11,122 nt of DNA from Candidatus Bathyarchaeota archaeon JdFR-04. GTDB lineage: Archaea > Thermoproteota > Bathyarchaeia > Bathyarchaeales > UBA233. Positions 1 to 6,648 of this stretch are shown in pieces; the stretch's first letter is position 1, and each line of letters opens with the position of its first letter. Where the stretch lies: assembly GCA_002010925.1 (NCBI GenBank), contig MTLR01000037.1, positions 1-11,122 of the forward strand, in the 5' to 3' direction. A program made the translations under genes and the position numbers. The notes beneath the pieces are model-generated. The model saw only the letters and a list, made by a program, of their open reading frames with translations. It was not told the origin of the DNA and searched no databases.

Positions 1-1004
1 AGAAACTCAGCTGTTCTATGAATATAAGACCGTGGAAACCTTCCCTCGTTAAGTAATCTTCGTTTAATAACCATTCCAAGCTCATGAAGTTCCTCGAGGA
101 ACAGAGCAACATCATCAATCCCTGACTCGCGTTCAACAATTTCAATTATTAATTGAGGCGAAACCACAGTTTCTTTTCTGTTTTTCCCGCTCAGTTCCTC
201 TAAAACTGCCCTAACTCCTTTACAGAACTCCGCAATATCATCATATTCGAACCTTTTCGCTTCGTTTTCAGCCTGTTTTAGCGTGAACGCAGTTAGACTG
301 TCGCTTGCAATCTCCACAGCGGTATCTGGAAGGTTATGTGCCTCATCCACAATTAGAAGAACCTTACCCAAGCCCTTTTCCAGATTTTTCAGGAAGAAGG
401 CTTGTATCCTCGGGTCGAAAACGTACAGGTAGCTCAAAGCGATTACATTAACCTCACTTAGGGAATCTTTGATTAACTCATATGGACAAAAACCTTCAAC
501 TCGGCAAATTCTGTGGATCTCTGAAGCCTTGCAGGGCTTAAGCAAAACATGTTGCTGCAGTTCAGCATATCTCTCAAATTCTCGTTCAATTCGGTAGTAG
601 TATGGACATTTATCTTCGGATTTGAGCATTTCACAGACTTCCATGATAGTCCTAGCGTCTGACGCCCGCCTAACAACCGTTGGATGCAAACACATTTCAG
701 AGCGTCCACGAACAGATAGCCCCGAAACCCTTTGCTTCTTGGAAATAGCCAAAAGCTCCTCAACTACCCTATCATGCTGCCTATGTGTTTTAGCAACATA
801 TAGTATCTGTAAACCCCTCTCTAAGGCCACTGGTAAACACGCAGATAAAGCTGCAACAGTCTTTCCTAAACCATTGCTTCCCTCAATTATGACATTAGCC
901 CCATTTTCCACGGCCTCATATACAGTTCGAATAAACTCGTCTTGGAAGGGCCTAACCTTAGCGTATGGAAAATACCTCCCAACTCTTTTCATCAGCTTTA
1001 ACAT
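1..1004 (-). CDS. XPD/Rad3-type Fe-S DNA helicase, N-terminal half (cut by window edge)
   Basis: Reading the minus strand from the ATG at 1004 gives an unbroken frame of 334 codons to the window edge. It is the N-terminal half of a superfamily 2 5'-3' DNA helicase of the XPD/Rad3/DinG group. Visible motifs: a Q-motif-like RPFQDEF near residues 18-24; Walker A GSNGLGKT at 42-49; four cysteines matching the XPD [4Fe-4S] ligands (C105 in MCLHP, C124, C133 in CPYY, C173 in EGFCPY); and the Walker B/DEAH box at 220-223 within LLIVDEAHN. After this comes helical sequence expected for the Arch domain. Helicase domain 2 lies outside the window. The start sits 2 bases after the nth stop and has a GAGGA Shine-Dalgarno 6 bases upstream, so it is probably co-transcribed with nth. 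Archaeal XPD homologues unwind DNA and are linked to repair; the exact role in archaea is unsettled. The family call is firm; repair as its role is inferred. Confidence 0.93.
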   Translation of the reverse strand, partial: MLKLMKRVGRYFPYAKVRPFQDEFIRTVYEAVENGANVIIEGSNGLGKTVAALSACLPVALERGLQILYVAKTHRQHDRVVEELLAISKKQRVSGLSVRGRSEMCLHPTVVRRASDARTIMEVCEMLKSEDKCPYYYRIEREFERYAELQQHVLLKPCKASEIHRICRVEGFCPYELIKDSLSEVNVIALSYLYVFDPRIQAFFLKNLEKGLGKVLLIVDEAHNLPDTAVEIASDSLTAFTLKQAENEAKRFEYDDIAEFCKGVRAVLEELSGKNRKETVVSPQLIIEIVERESGIDDVALFLEELHELGMVIKRRLLNEGRFPRSYIHRTAEF

Positions 1005-1006
1005 CG

Positions 1007-1672
1007 CTAGTCCTCTACGTCAATCTGTAGACATAAATTATCCATAGGACACGAATTGCAAAGAGGCTTCCGTGCTTTACAGTAGCTTCTGCCAAGCAAT
1101 ATAAGCAATACGTGAATTGCCAAATAATCTTTCGGATCATAGAGCTTTTGAAGCGCCAAACGGATTTCTTCGTAGCCTCCATTCGCCGGAGCTAAACCGA
1201 GCCTTCGAGAAACCCGGTTCACATGCGTATCAACAGGAACCGTCGGTTTTTTAGCACAGAAAAGCAGAAGAATATCCGCTGTTTTTCGCCCTATCCCTGG
1301 AAGTCCTAACAACACTTTACGTGCCTCTTCGGTTGGTAACGATAAAACATGTTCCAAGCTTCCATTAAATTCCTCAATTATCATCCTTGAAAGTTTCTTT
1401 ATTATTTTAGACTTGTTCCGGTACAACCCCGCTGGCCTGAGGCACCGTTCAATTTCACTTAGTTCAGCATTCGAAAAAGCTTCGGGCGTCATGGGAAATC
1501 TTTCCGAAAGTTTTTCGAAGGCTCTAGCTGTATTCTTGTTAGAAGTGTTCTGCGAAATAATTGTACGTATAAGCGTTTCGAAGGGCCTTTTACAAGGTGA
1601 ACTCGTCCACTCCGGCAACTTGAAAGTTTTCAGCAGAGTTTTAAGAACTCTCGAAGCCCTCTTCCTTTCCAT
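1007..1672 (-). CDS. nth: Endonuclease III-like DNA glycosylase/AP lyase
   Basis: A 221-residue HhH-GPD base-excision repair enzyme, the usual size for Nth, which removes oxidised pyrimidines and nicks at abasic sites. Numbering from the ATG at 1672, the helix-hairpin-helix LPGIGRKTA carries the catalytic lysine K130, and the VPVDTHVNRV segment carries the catalytic aspartate D148. The C-terminal cluster motif C-X6-C-X2-C-X5-C (C198, C205, C208, C214) is complete and should bind [4Fe-4S]. I prefer the ATG at 1672. A TTG at 1678 would add two residues (M-Q) before it and cannot be excluded, because both starts lie close to the predicted transcription start. The gene heads a two-gene minus-strand unit with the XPD-like helicase and is divergent from the PAC-like gene, sharing a 63-base promoter region. 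All key residues are present, so it should be active. Confidence 0.95.
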   Translation of the reverse strand: MERKRASRVLKTLLKTFKLPEWTSSPCKRPFETLIRTIISQNTSNKNTARAFEKLSERFPMTPEAFSNAELSEIERCLRPAGLYRNKSKIIKKLSRMIIEEFNGSLEHVLSLPTEEARKVLLGLPGIGRKTADILLLFCAKKPTVPVDTHVNRVSRRLGLAPANGGYEEIRLALQKLYDPKDYLAIHVLLILLGRSYCKARKPLCNSCPMDNLCLQIDVED

Positions 1673-1735
1673 CTGCAACGCACGCCTTAACTTGAAAACA
1701 ATAAATAGTGAATCGGTGACGTATAAATAGGCACG
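1673..1735. promoter_or_regulatory. Divergent promoter between nth and the PAC-like gene
   Basis: Two TATA-like boxes lie in this gap: CAATAAATAG at 1699-1708 and GTATAAATAG at 1721-1730. The centre of the first, near 1704, is 32 bases from both flanking starts (GTG at 1736, ATG at 1672). Archaeal transcription starts about 26 bases from the TATA centre, so it could give roughly 6-base leaders in either direction. The second box is too near the GTG to serve it, but read on the minus strand it would give nth a leader of about 28 bases containing a weak AAGG. One box per direction, or one shared box, are both possible. Confidence 0.55.
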
Positions 1736-2146
1736 GTGTATTCATTGTCAAGTGCGAAAGTTATTAAAGAAGAAGTGTTTGAACAGGATGCCCGTTTTCT
1801 AGTTGTGTATGTGGAAACCAAAAATGCTTGTCTAGTTTTGCTAAGCGAAAGTGAAGACTACCTAGGAACTTTAGCCATAGCGGTGCCCCCGCCGAAAGGT
1901 TTGAGTGAAGTAACCACGGCTCCGCCAACTTCCTCAATATTATTAGGCGATAGGAACATAATCACTGCCCGCATGTTCGCCGAACACATAGCAACAAAAA
2001 CTAACAAAATAGCTTTAGTTTCCGTCTACTTAAAAACCATAAACGAAATAGAGGCAAGACCCATCCTCCTCAAACTAATAGAAAAAGTCACAAAAACCCA
2101 ACCCGCCCCCACAACACAACAAGAAAGAGAAGGAATCCCAACATGA
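1736..2146 (+). CDS. Archaeal proteasome assembly chaperone PAC3/PAC4 (PSMG3/PSMG4)-like protein
   Basis: A soluble 136-residue protein. Its core, about residues 20-100, resembles the small eukaryotic proteasome assembly chaperones PAC3 and PAC4. It has a hydrophobic strand pair (FLVVYVETKN, CLVLLS), a GTLAIAV strand, then SSILLGD near 67-72 followed by a helix and KTNKIALVSVYL near 88-99. Human PAC4, as I recall it, has TSLLGD followed by ARKTNKQVFVSYNL at the same spacing. Those chaperones help build the alpha ring of the 20S proteasome. By analogy this protein may assist archaeal proteasome assembly, but I have no direct evidence. The tail after residue 117 is rich in Thr, Pro and Gln and is probably disordered. 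The start is GTG, chosen because a TATA-like box lies 28-36 bases upstream; TTG at 1745 is an alternative. The stop overlaps the ATG of the UbiD gene (ATGA), implying one transcript and coupled translation. Confidence 0.75.
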   Translation: MYSLSSAKVIKEEVFEQDARFLVVYVETKNACLVLLSESEDYLGTLAIAVPPPKGLSEVTTAPPTSSILLGDRNIITARMFAEHIATKTNKIALVSVYLKTINEIEARPILLKLIEKVTKTQPAPTTQQEREGIPT

Positions 2147-3483
2147 CCCACCTACGAAACTTCCTAAAGGAAATGAAAGAAAAGGGCGAAATTCTAACCA
2201 TAAAAGAAAAGTTCTCACCCAAATTTCAAATACCCGCTATAATTCAAAAACTAGACGGAGGACCAATTCTATTATTCAAAAAAGTACGGGGACATAAAAA
2301 TCGAATAGTGGCAAACGTCTGCGGAACCCGGAAAAGAATCTGCCACGCATTGAAAACAAACAACGAAAACCTTTACTCGACGATTTTTGAGGCTTGGGAA
2401 AAGCCGTTACAACCAAAAATCGTTGAGGACGGCCCAGTGAAGGAAGTAATAGAAAAACCAAACTTACTCAAAATCCCAGTTTTAACCCACTTCGAAAAAG
2501 ACGGCGGAGCCTACATAACTTCCGCAATTGTATCCGCCAAAAGTCCTGACGACAAAATTGAAAACGTATCCATCCATCGACTACAAATTCTGGACGAGAA
2601 TCACCTGGCTATCCGCCTCGTGCCAAGACATTTATTCAAACTCTGGAACCTAGCCAAACAAGAAGACAGAGACCTCGACATAGCCATATCTATAGGTGTC
2701 CATCCAACAATACATTTAGCTGCCAGCTCACCACTCCCCTTTGGAATAAACGAATTTGCTGTGGCTAATGCCCTCCTCGAAAACAAACTTCGGCTAATTC
2801 AATGCCACTACGTTAACGCTAACGCTGTAGCAGACGCCGAAATAGTCCTAGAAGGAAAGATGTCCACAAGAAAACAAACGTTAGAAGGATCACTAGTCGA
2901 CATAACTGGAACCTACGACATTCAACGTCAACAGCCTATAATCAAAATCATCAACACAATGCACAGAGAAAACTACATTTATCAAGCACTCTTGCCCTCG
3001 GGAAGCGAACACAAACTTTTAATGGGCTTACCTCGCGAAGCCCTAATATGGCGTTCCGTGTCCAATGTGGTTCCAACAGTAAAAGCCGTAAACCTTTCCA
3101 CCGGTGGGTGCGGATGGCTCCATGCTATAATATCCATCGAAAAACAAACCCAAGGCGACGGCAAAAACGCCATACTTGCTGCTTTTTCCGCTCACCCCAG
3201 CCTTAAACATGTAATAGTAGTAGACTCTGACATAAACATTTACAATCCAAACGAGGTGGAATGGGCAATTGCAACCAGATTCCAAGCGGACAAAGATTTA
3301 ATAGTAGTCTCTAACGTTAGAGGATCAACCCTTGATCCCTCCGCAGACCAAGAGAGCGGCACCACCACAAAAATGGGTATAGATGCGACTCGTCCCCTCG
3401 CAAAACCCAAGGAAAAGTTCATAAAAGCCCAAATACCCCTAGATCCGGAAACAGAAAATTTTCTGCAACAATTGAAAACTTAA
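2143..3483 (+). CDS. UbiD-family prenylated-FMN-dependent decarboxylase (possible anhydromevalonate phosphate decarboxylase)
   Basis: A 446-residue protein, of normal UbiD length and close in style to archaeal members. UbiD enzymes add or remove a carboxyl group on unsaturated acids using prenylated FMN made by UbiX. Matched from memory to fungal Fdc1, the metal/cofactor ligands are N141 and H163 plus E204 (in GINEFA), with catalytic R146 (in SIHRLQ) and E248 (in EGSLVD). The second catalytic acid, Glu in Fdc1, is Asp here (D253). Family hallmarks AEIVLEG (232-238), SEHKLLMGLPRE (288-299) and HVIVVDSDI (356-364) are present. In archaea that use the modified mevalonate pathway, a UbiD homologue decarboxylates trans-anhydromevalonate 5-phosphate for isoprenoid lipid synthesis; this is the most likely role, but aromatic-acid decarboxylation cannot be excluded. 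It is translationally coupled to the PAC-like gene. No ubiX or aconitase X-type dehydratase gene is in the window. The coding strand is unusually rich in A and C. Confidence 0.9.
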   Translation: MTHLRNFLKEMKEKGEILTIKEKFSPKFQIPAIIQKLDGGPILLFKKVRGHKNRIVANVCGTRKRICHALKTNNENLYSTIFEAWEKPLQPKIVEDGPVKEVIEKPNLLKIPVLTHFEKDGGAYITSAIVSAKSPDDKIENVSIHRLQILDENHLAIRLVPRHLFKLWNLAKQEDRDLDIAISIGVHPTIHLAASSPLPFGINEFAVANALLENKLRLIQCHYVNANAVADAEIVLEGKMSTRKQTLEGSLVDITGTYDIQRQQPIIKIINTMHRENYIYQALLPSGSEHKLLMGLPREALIWRSVSNVVPTVKAVNLSTGGCGWLHAIISIEKQTQGDGKNAILAAFSAHPSLKHVIVVDSDINIYNPNEVEWAIATRFQADKDLIVVSNVRGSTLDPSADQESGTTTKMGIDATRPLAKPKEKFIKAQIPLDPETENFLQQLKT

Positions 3484-3510
3484 TTTTCATACAGATTTCT
3501 ACACATTAAC

Positions 3511-3541
3511 CAATAAATAGTCAATCCATTAATACCCTTTG
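3511..3541 (+). promoter_or_regulatory. TATA-type promoter giving a leaderless transcript for the CBS gene
   Basis: CAATAAATAG at 3511-3520 is centred about 26 bases before the ATG at 3542, the standard archaeal TATA-to-start distance, so transcription should begin at or next to the start codon. No Shine-Dalgarno sequence is seen. The box and its downstream flank (CAATAAATAGTCAATC) match the box at 1699 (CAATAAATAGTGAATC) at 15 of 16 positions. Confidence 0.6.
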
Positions 3542-4060
3542 ATGAAATTGCCAAGGCAAAAAAGGGAAAAAGCTAAAAAAACGTTGGGGAAGGAAAGGGA
3601 ATTGTCGCTAAAAGTAGAAGATCTCATGGTTAAAGATGTAATCACCGTGGACGTAAATATCACAGTCCGAGAAGCAGCCCAAATAATGAACAAATTCGAA
3701 ATAGGATGTTTACTCGCCGTAGACAAGGGGAAAGCGGTGGGAATAATAACCGAACGCGACTTGCTCAAAAGAATAGTTGCTGAGTCCCGTAGCGTAACCA
3801 AAACAAAAGTAAAAGATGTCATGTCAACCCCCCTAATAGTAGTTGAACCCAACATGGAGCTAGAAGACGCCGCCAAACTAATGTTTGAAATGAAGATTAA
3901 AAAACTCCCAGTAGTTGAAGGAAAACGCTTAGTTGGATTGATAACACTAACAGATATTGCCCGATTCCAACCACAAATAATGAAAATTCTAAAGCAACTA
4001 TCCAAAAGACAGGCAATGCCTAAGAGAATGCAGAAGATAGTAAACCACTATGTAGTATAG
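3542..4060 (+). CDS. Two-CBS-domain protein
   Basis: A soluble 172-residue protein made almost entirely of one Bateman module. After a lysine/arginine-rich N-terminus (residues 1-20), CBS domain 1 spans about 25-83, ending GIITERDLLKR, and CBS domain 2 about 89-145, ending GLITLTDIAR. Both retain the G-x-I-T-x-x-D pattern at which CBS pairs usually contact the ribose or phosphate of adenine nucleotides, so it may sense AMP, ADP, ATP or a similar ligand. No catalytic or DNA-binding domain is fused to it. The basic head and the basic tail (KRQAMPKRMQK) could contact nucleic acid or a partner protein, but this is speculation. The start is the ATG at 3542; an in-frame TTG directly before it is less likely because the promoter predicts a leaderless ATG. 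The last 13 bases overlap the 3' end of the convergent gins gene. The partner is unknown. Confidence 0.92.
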   Translation: MKLPRQKREKAKKTLGKERELSLKVEDLMVKDVITVDVNITVREAAQIMNKFEIGCLLAVDKGKAVGIITERDLLKRIVAESRSVTKTKVKDVMSTPLIVVEPNMELEDAAKLMFEMKIKKLPVVEGKRLVGLITLTDIARFQPQIMKILKQLSKRQAMPKRMQKIVNHYVV

Positions 4061-4608
4061 TCTAACTCAATCTTAACCGCAACACCTCGCCTAATCAAAA
4101 TCCTAGCATTCTCAAAAGGCAAAGTAGCCACATCCTCCGCCTTAAATGGACCATAAGTTCGCATATCTGCTCCAACAATAGCTGGGACATCCTCCAAAAA
4201 ACGAAGCACCATCATACTAGGCTGCTCTCTCAGGGGCTTCTCCATTTTACCCATCAAAACTTTGTCACAGAAAGACTCAAAATCCTCGAACAGTGAAACC
4301 AACCTCTGGCTCCACCTCTGTTCTTCTAAAGTCAAGACATTTTCAGGAATTTTTCTATCTTCCAAAGCTTTTCGAACTATTTTTTCCCACCGTAACCATA
4401 GCAACTCTTTAACCATCGCCTCAATGTTCTTAGTTTTTCGACGTAAAACCTTGGCTTTAACGCTTTTCTCATCAAGCATACGACCCTCCTTCCTCAACTT
4501 TCTCATATACTCTGCAATTTTAACATAGAAATTCTCTGGAAGCTTTTGAACTTCCCTGTTCTTTTTCTCCTTCAACCAAGCATCATAAAGCAATTCATAC
4601 ATTCTCAT
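4048..4608 (-). CDS. GINS complex subunit, Gins15/Gins51 type (Sld5/Psf1-like)
   Basis: A 186-residue protein with the A-B domain order of archaeal Gins15/51. An alpha-helical A domain, residues 1 to about 125, is rich in Lys, Arg, Glu and Leu. A short C-terminal beta-rich B domain follows, about 132-182 (MVLRFLEDVPAIVG, then YGPFKAEDVATLP and ARILIRRGVAVKI). GINS binds MCM and Cdc45/RecJ-type (GAN) proteins to form the replicative helicase assembly. Its ATG lies inside the end of priS (14-base overlap), so the two are very likely translated from one message; a priS-gins15 neighbourhood is known in other archaea. ATG at 4602 (third codon) is a possible alternative start. The 3' end overlaps the CBS gene tail to tail. 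A Gins23 partner is not in the window; some archaea make a homotetramer from Gins51 alone. Confidence 0.85.
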   Translation of the reverse strand: MRMYELLYDAWLKEKKNREVQKLPENFYVKIAEYMRKLRKEGRMLDEKSVKAKVLRRKTKNIEAMVKELLWLRWEKIVRKALEDRKIPENVLTLEEQRWSQRLVSLFEDFESFCDKVLMGKMEKPLREQPSMMVLRFLEDVPAIVGADMRTYGPFKAEDVATLPFENARILIRRGVAVKIELDYTT

Positions 4609-5842
4609 CCGCTACCCTAGCTACGCCCTTACACAAAAGCAACACAGCTACAGCTGTAGGCAATTCAACCCACTCATCACGTAAAGGGCCAAAAAGCTCG
4701 TCGCCAATTTTAATCTTAGGGCTTTCCGTAACAAAAACCTTTACTGTCCCCTTCCTAAAGGCAATTCCCTCCCTGAATGGGTCAAACTCTTCTATATGCG
4801 AAAGGTCCACCCTTGTTTTCTTGAAACCGGTCTTCCCATGCAAGGTATTTTCAAGCCTTATCAAACGATGAACATCCGTAGTTACCACAGTGTCAACTTT
4901 TGCCGATTGCAAATTTATACTTCCTGCAACCAGTTTTTTCCAGCTTTCTAACCCAACTCCCCTAATGATCCCCCAGGGGCCTTCCATATTCCAGCTTTCA
5001 AGAATTTTATCTCTATTCTTTAACAAAAGTTTTGCAACCCGGCGTGATAATCCTAAGCTTTCCAGCTTTCTTTCAGAAGCATCCAAGATTATCTCATAAA
5101 CCCCTCGGGCTAATCTGCCCCTCCATCCAAAATCTTCCAACGAAGGCCCAACTACACGTGCTATCCCATAACCTTTCAAGTTTTCCAAGCCATGAAACTT
5201 TGCGTCCAATCCCAAACCTAAAACATAATCCACTATTTCCTTCCGTGCTGCTGACCCTAAACTCCAAACAGCTTCACTTTCCACATGAACATGATAACCT
5301 CTATGTCCAGAGAAAAACACTCGCACCTCACCTTCTGAAAACCCAAAGTCCTCAAATAGCATATCTAACAGCTTTAAAACCTCAGCCTTAGCCGATTCTA
5401 AACAAACCTCACAAGCCCAAGCCTTAACCTTAAATCTTTCCCCTTTACAATGCGGGCATCTTTCTGGAGCTGCGCCTTTCCCGCCGAAACCGCAACCACC
5501 ACAAATCCAAACGTCATGCATCTTTCTGCAGGGTGTCGAAATATGATCAGCATCAATATCAAAAATCAAATCTGCACCCAACCAGCCCTTCTCATCCATA
5601 GGCGCTTCTGGATGTTCATAAAAAGCACATGAATAATAAACATCAGAGGGAGTAAACTCGCATAAAAACCTTTGCAGATCCTTCGAATTCTCAAAACCTT
5701 TATGTCTTACCATTCCTTCACTGAACAAAAGAAATCCAAACTCACGTTCTTCAAAACGTGAAGGCATAGGAACTTTTCCTTTTAGATAATACTCTTGGAA
5801 TTTTCTTTGAATAAAGCTTAGCTGACTTAGCGTTTTCTTCAT
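4595..5842 (-). CDS. priS: DNA primase catalytic (small) subunit PriS
   Basis: A 415-residue archaeo-eukaryotic primase catalytic subunit, which with PriL makes primers for replication. Visible from the ATG at 5842: the metal-binding DIDAD at 95-99; the nucleotide-binding SGHRGYH at 178-184; and the conserved segment TTDVHRLIRLENTLHGKTG at 321-339, which contains the usual HRLIR and LHGKTG signature and a likely third acidic residue (D317 or D323). A cysteine-rich zinc insert follows the first motif, with CxxC pairs at 114/117, 129/132 and 144/147. The start is ATG 5842, preceded by TTGAGAGAA; a TTG at 5851 would add three residues. It is the first gene of the priS-gins pair. The upstream glycosyltransferase ends only 38 bases before it on the same strand, and I see no convincing TATA box in that gap, so read-through or a weak promoter is possible. 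Confidence 0.96.
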   Translation of the reverse strand: MKKTLSQLSFIQRKFQEYYLKGKVPMPSRFEEREFGFLLFSEGMVRHKGFENSKDLQRFLCEFTPSDVYYSCAFYEHPEAPMDEKGWLGADLIFDIDADHISTPCRKMHDVWICGGCGFGGKGAAPERCPHCKGERFKVKAWACEVCLESAKAEVLKLLDMLFEDFGFSEGEVRVFFSGHRGYHVHVESEAVWSLGSAARKEIVDYVLGLGLDAKFHGLENLKGYGIARVVGPSLEDFGWRGRLARGVYEIILDASERKLESLGLSRRVAKLLLKNRDKILESWNMEGPWGIIRGVGLESWKKLVAGSINLQSAKVDTVVTTDVHRLIRLENTLHGKTGFKKTRVDLSHIEEFDPFREGIAFRKGTVKVFVTESPKIKIGDELFGPLRDEWVELPTAVAVLLLCKGVARVADENV

Positions 5843-5880
5843 TTCTCTCAATTAAAATGATTGTAAGCTACGGTAAATTG

Positions 5881-6618
5881 TTATCTGTTTCGTAGCTTAT
5901 GAATCAACCAATATAATGCAAAAAAAGGATAATAGAAAAAATATCTTAGTCTACGAAAATTCATAAGTCCAAGCTTAAATTCTAAAGAAATCAATTCAAC
6001 ATTGTTTTTCAAATGCCAATCCTCAGGTGGTTTAAAGTGTAAACAATAGACATCTTCGCCGACAATTACGTTATAACCTTTCTTTCTAATCCAATCTATA
6101 ATATAAGAATCCTCAAAAACATGAAAACGTGATGGAATTTTAATATCTTTAACTAGGCTTGTCCGGATTAGGATATCGTGCGTGCCTCCGCGAGCTTTGA
6201 AGCATTTTAATGCAACTAACCCTAAAAGTTTGAATAAAAACCCGCTTTTTGTTTTTGGAATTACATCTAGATTCAGTCCCCAAACCGCTCCAACATTTTT
6301 CCCCAAGTACTTTCGGGCCTTATTAAACCAACCTCTACAAAGAACAACATCACTGTCAACAAACATAAACCATTCAGTTTCAACTTCACGGATGCCTCGT
6401 TCACGTGCCTTAGCTCTAGTTCCTCTCTTTCGAATTATCTTAACATTTCCGTATTTTTCATTGAACGTGTCTACTATTTCCATCGTTCTGTCACTGGAAA
6501 ATCCGTCGATTACGATCAACCGATTAACCGGAACATTCTTGTATACACTAGTCAGACAATTCTCCAGTAGATATTCGCTGTTTTTTGTGAGAACCACTAC
6601 ATCCACCTTTCCTTTCAT
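5881..6618 (-). CDS. GT2-family glycosyltransferase (GT-A fold)
   Basis: A 245-residue inverting glycosyltransferase of family GT2. The N-terminal GT-A domain starts VDVVVLTKNSEYL, has the nucleotide-binding VIDGFSSDRT near 36-45, and the metal-binding DSD at 88-90 within FMFVDSDVVL. An acidic FED at 168-170 is the probable catalytic-base region. A hydrophobic aromatic stretch near 226-240 (YFFYYPFFALYWLI) followed by a basic end suggests membrane association. The most probable donor is a nucleotide sugar; the acceptor is unknown. A strong Shine-Dalgarno (AGAGGGGGG) lies just before the ATG, and the preceding membrane protein gene ends 30 bases upstream, so it is the last gene of the glycosylation cluster. 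It resembles rhamnosyl-type GT2 proteins only in general layout, so no substrate is assigned. Confidence 0.88.
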   Translation of the reverse strand: MKGKVDVVVLTKNSEYLLENCLTSVYKNVPVNRLIVIDGFSSDRTMEIVDTFNEKYGNVKIIRKRGTRAKARERGIREVETEWFMFVDSDVVLCRGWFNKARKYLGKNVGAVWGLNLDVIPKTKSGFLFKLLGLVALKCFKARGGTHDILIRTSLVKDIKIPSRFHVFEDSYIIDWIRKKGYNVIVGEDVYCLHFKPPEDWHLKNNVELISLEFKLGLMNFRRLRYFFYYPFFALYWLIHKLRNR

Positions 6619-6648
6619 GAACCCCCCTCTGTAACAGTTAACATTTAA

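Noticed and set aside
622..1047. Plus-strand open frame of 141 codons
   Set aside because: It lies opposite the helicase reading frame, whose Walker A, Fe-S cysteines and DEAH box are all intact; the plus-strand product has no recognisable pattern.
3484..3541. Possible transcription terminator after UbiD
   Set aside because: There are only short T runs (ATTTTC) and no strong poly-T or hairpin, so I do not call it.
3529..4005. Minus-strand open frame of 158 codons
   Set aside because: It mirrors the CBS gene, which has two clear CBS motifs and its own promoter; the minus-strand protein is Ser/Thr/Ile-rich, as expected from antisense of that composition.
5032..5391. Plus-strand open frame of 119 codons, rich in Pro, His and Leu
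   Set aside because: It is antisense to priS; its odd composition follows from the C-rich plus strand in this block.
5843..5880. Possible TATA box for priS
   Set aside because: The gap is AT-rich, but no box at the proper distance resembles the clear ones at 1699, 3511 and 8925.
6182..6634. Plus-strand open frame of 150 codons
   Set aside because: It is antisense to the GT2 gene with intact motifs, and shows no ribosome binding site or family pattern.
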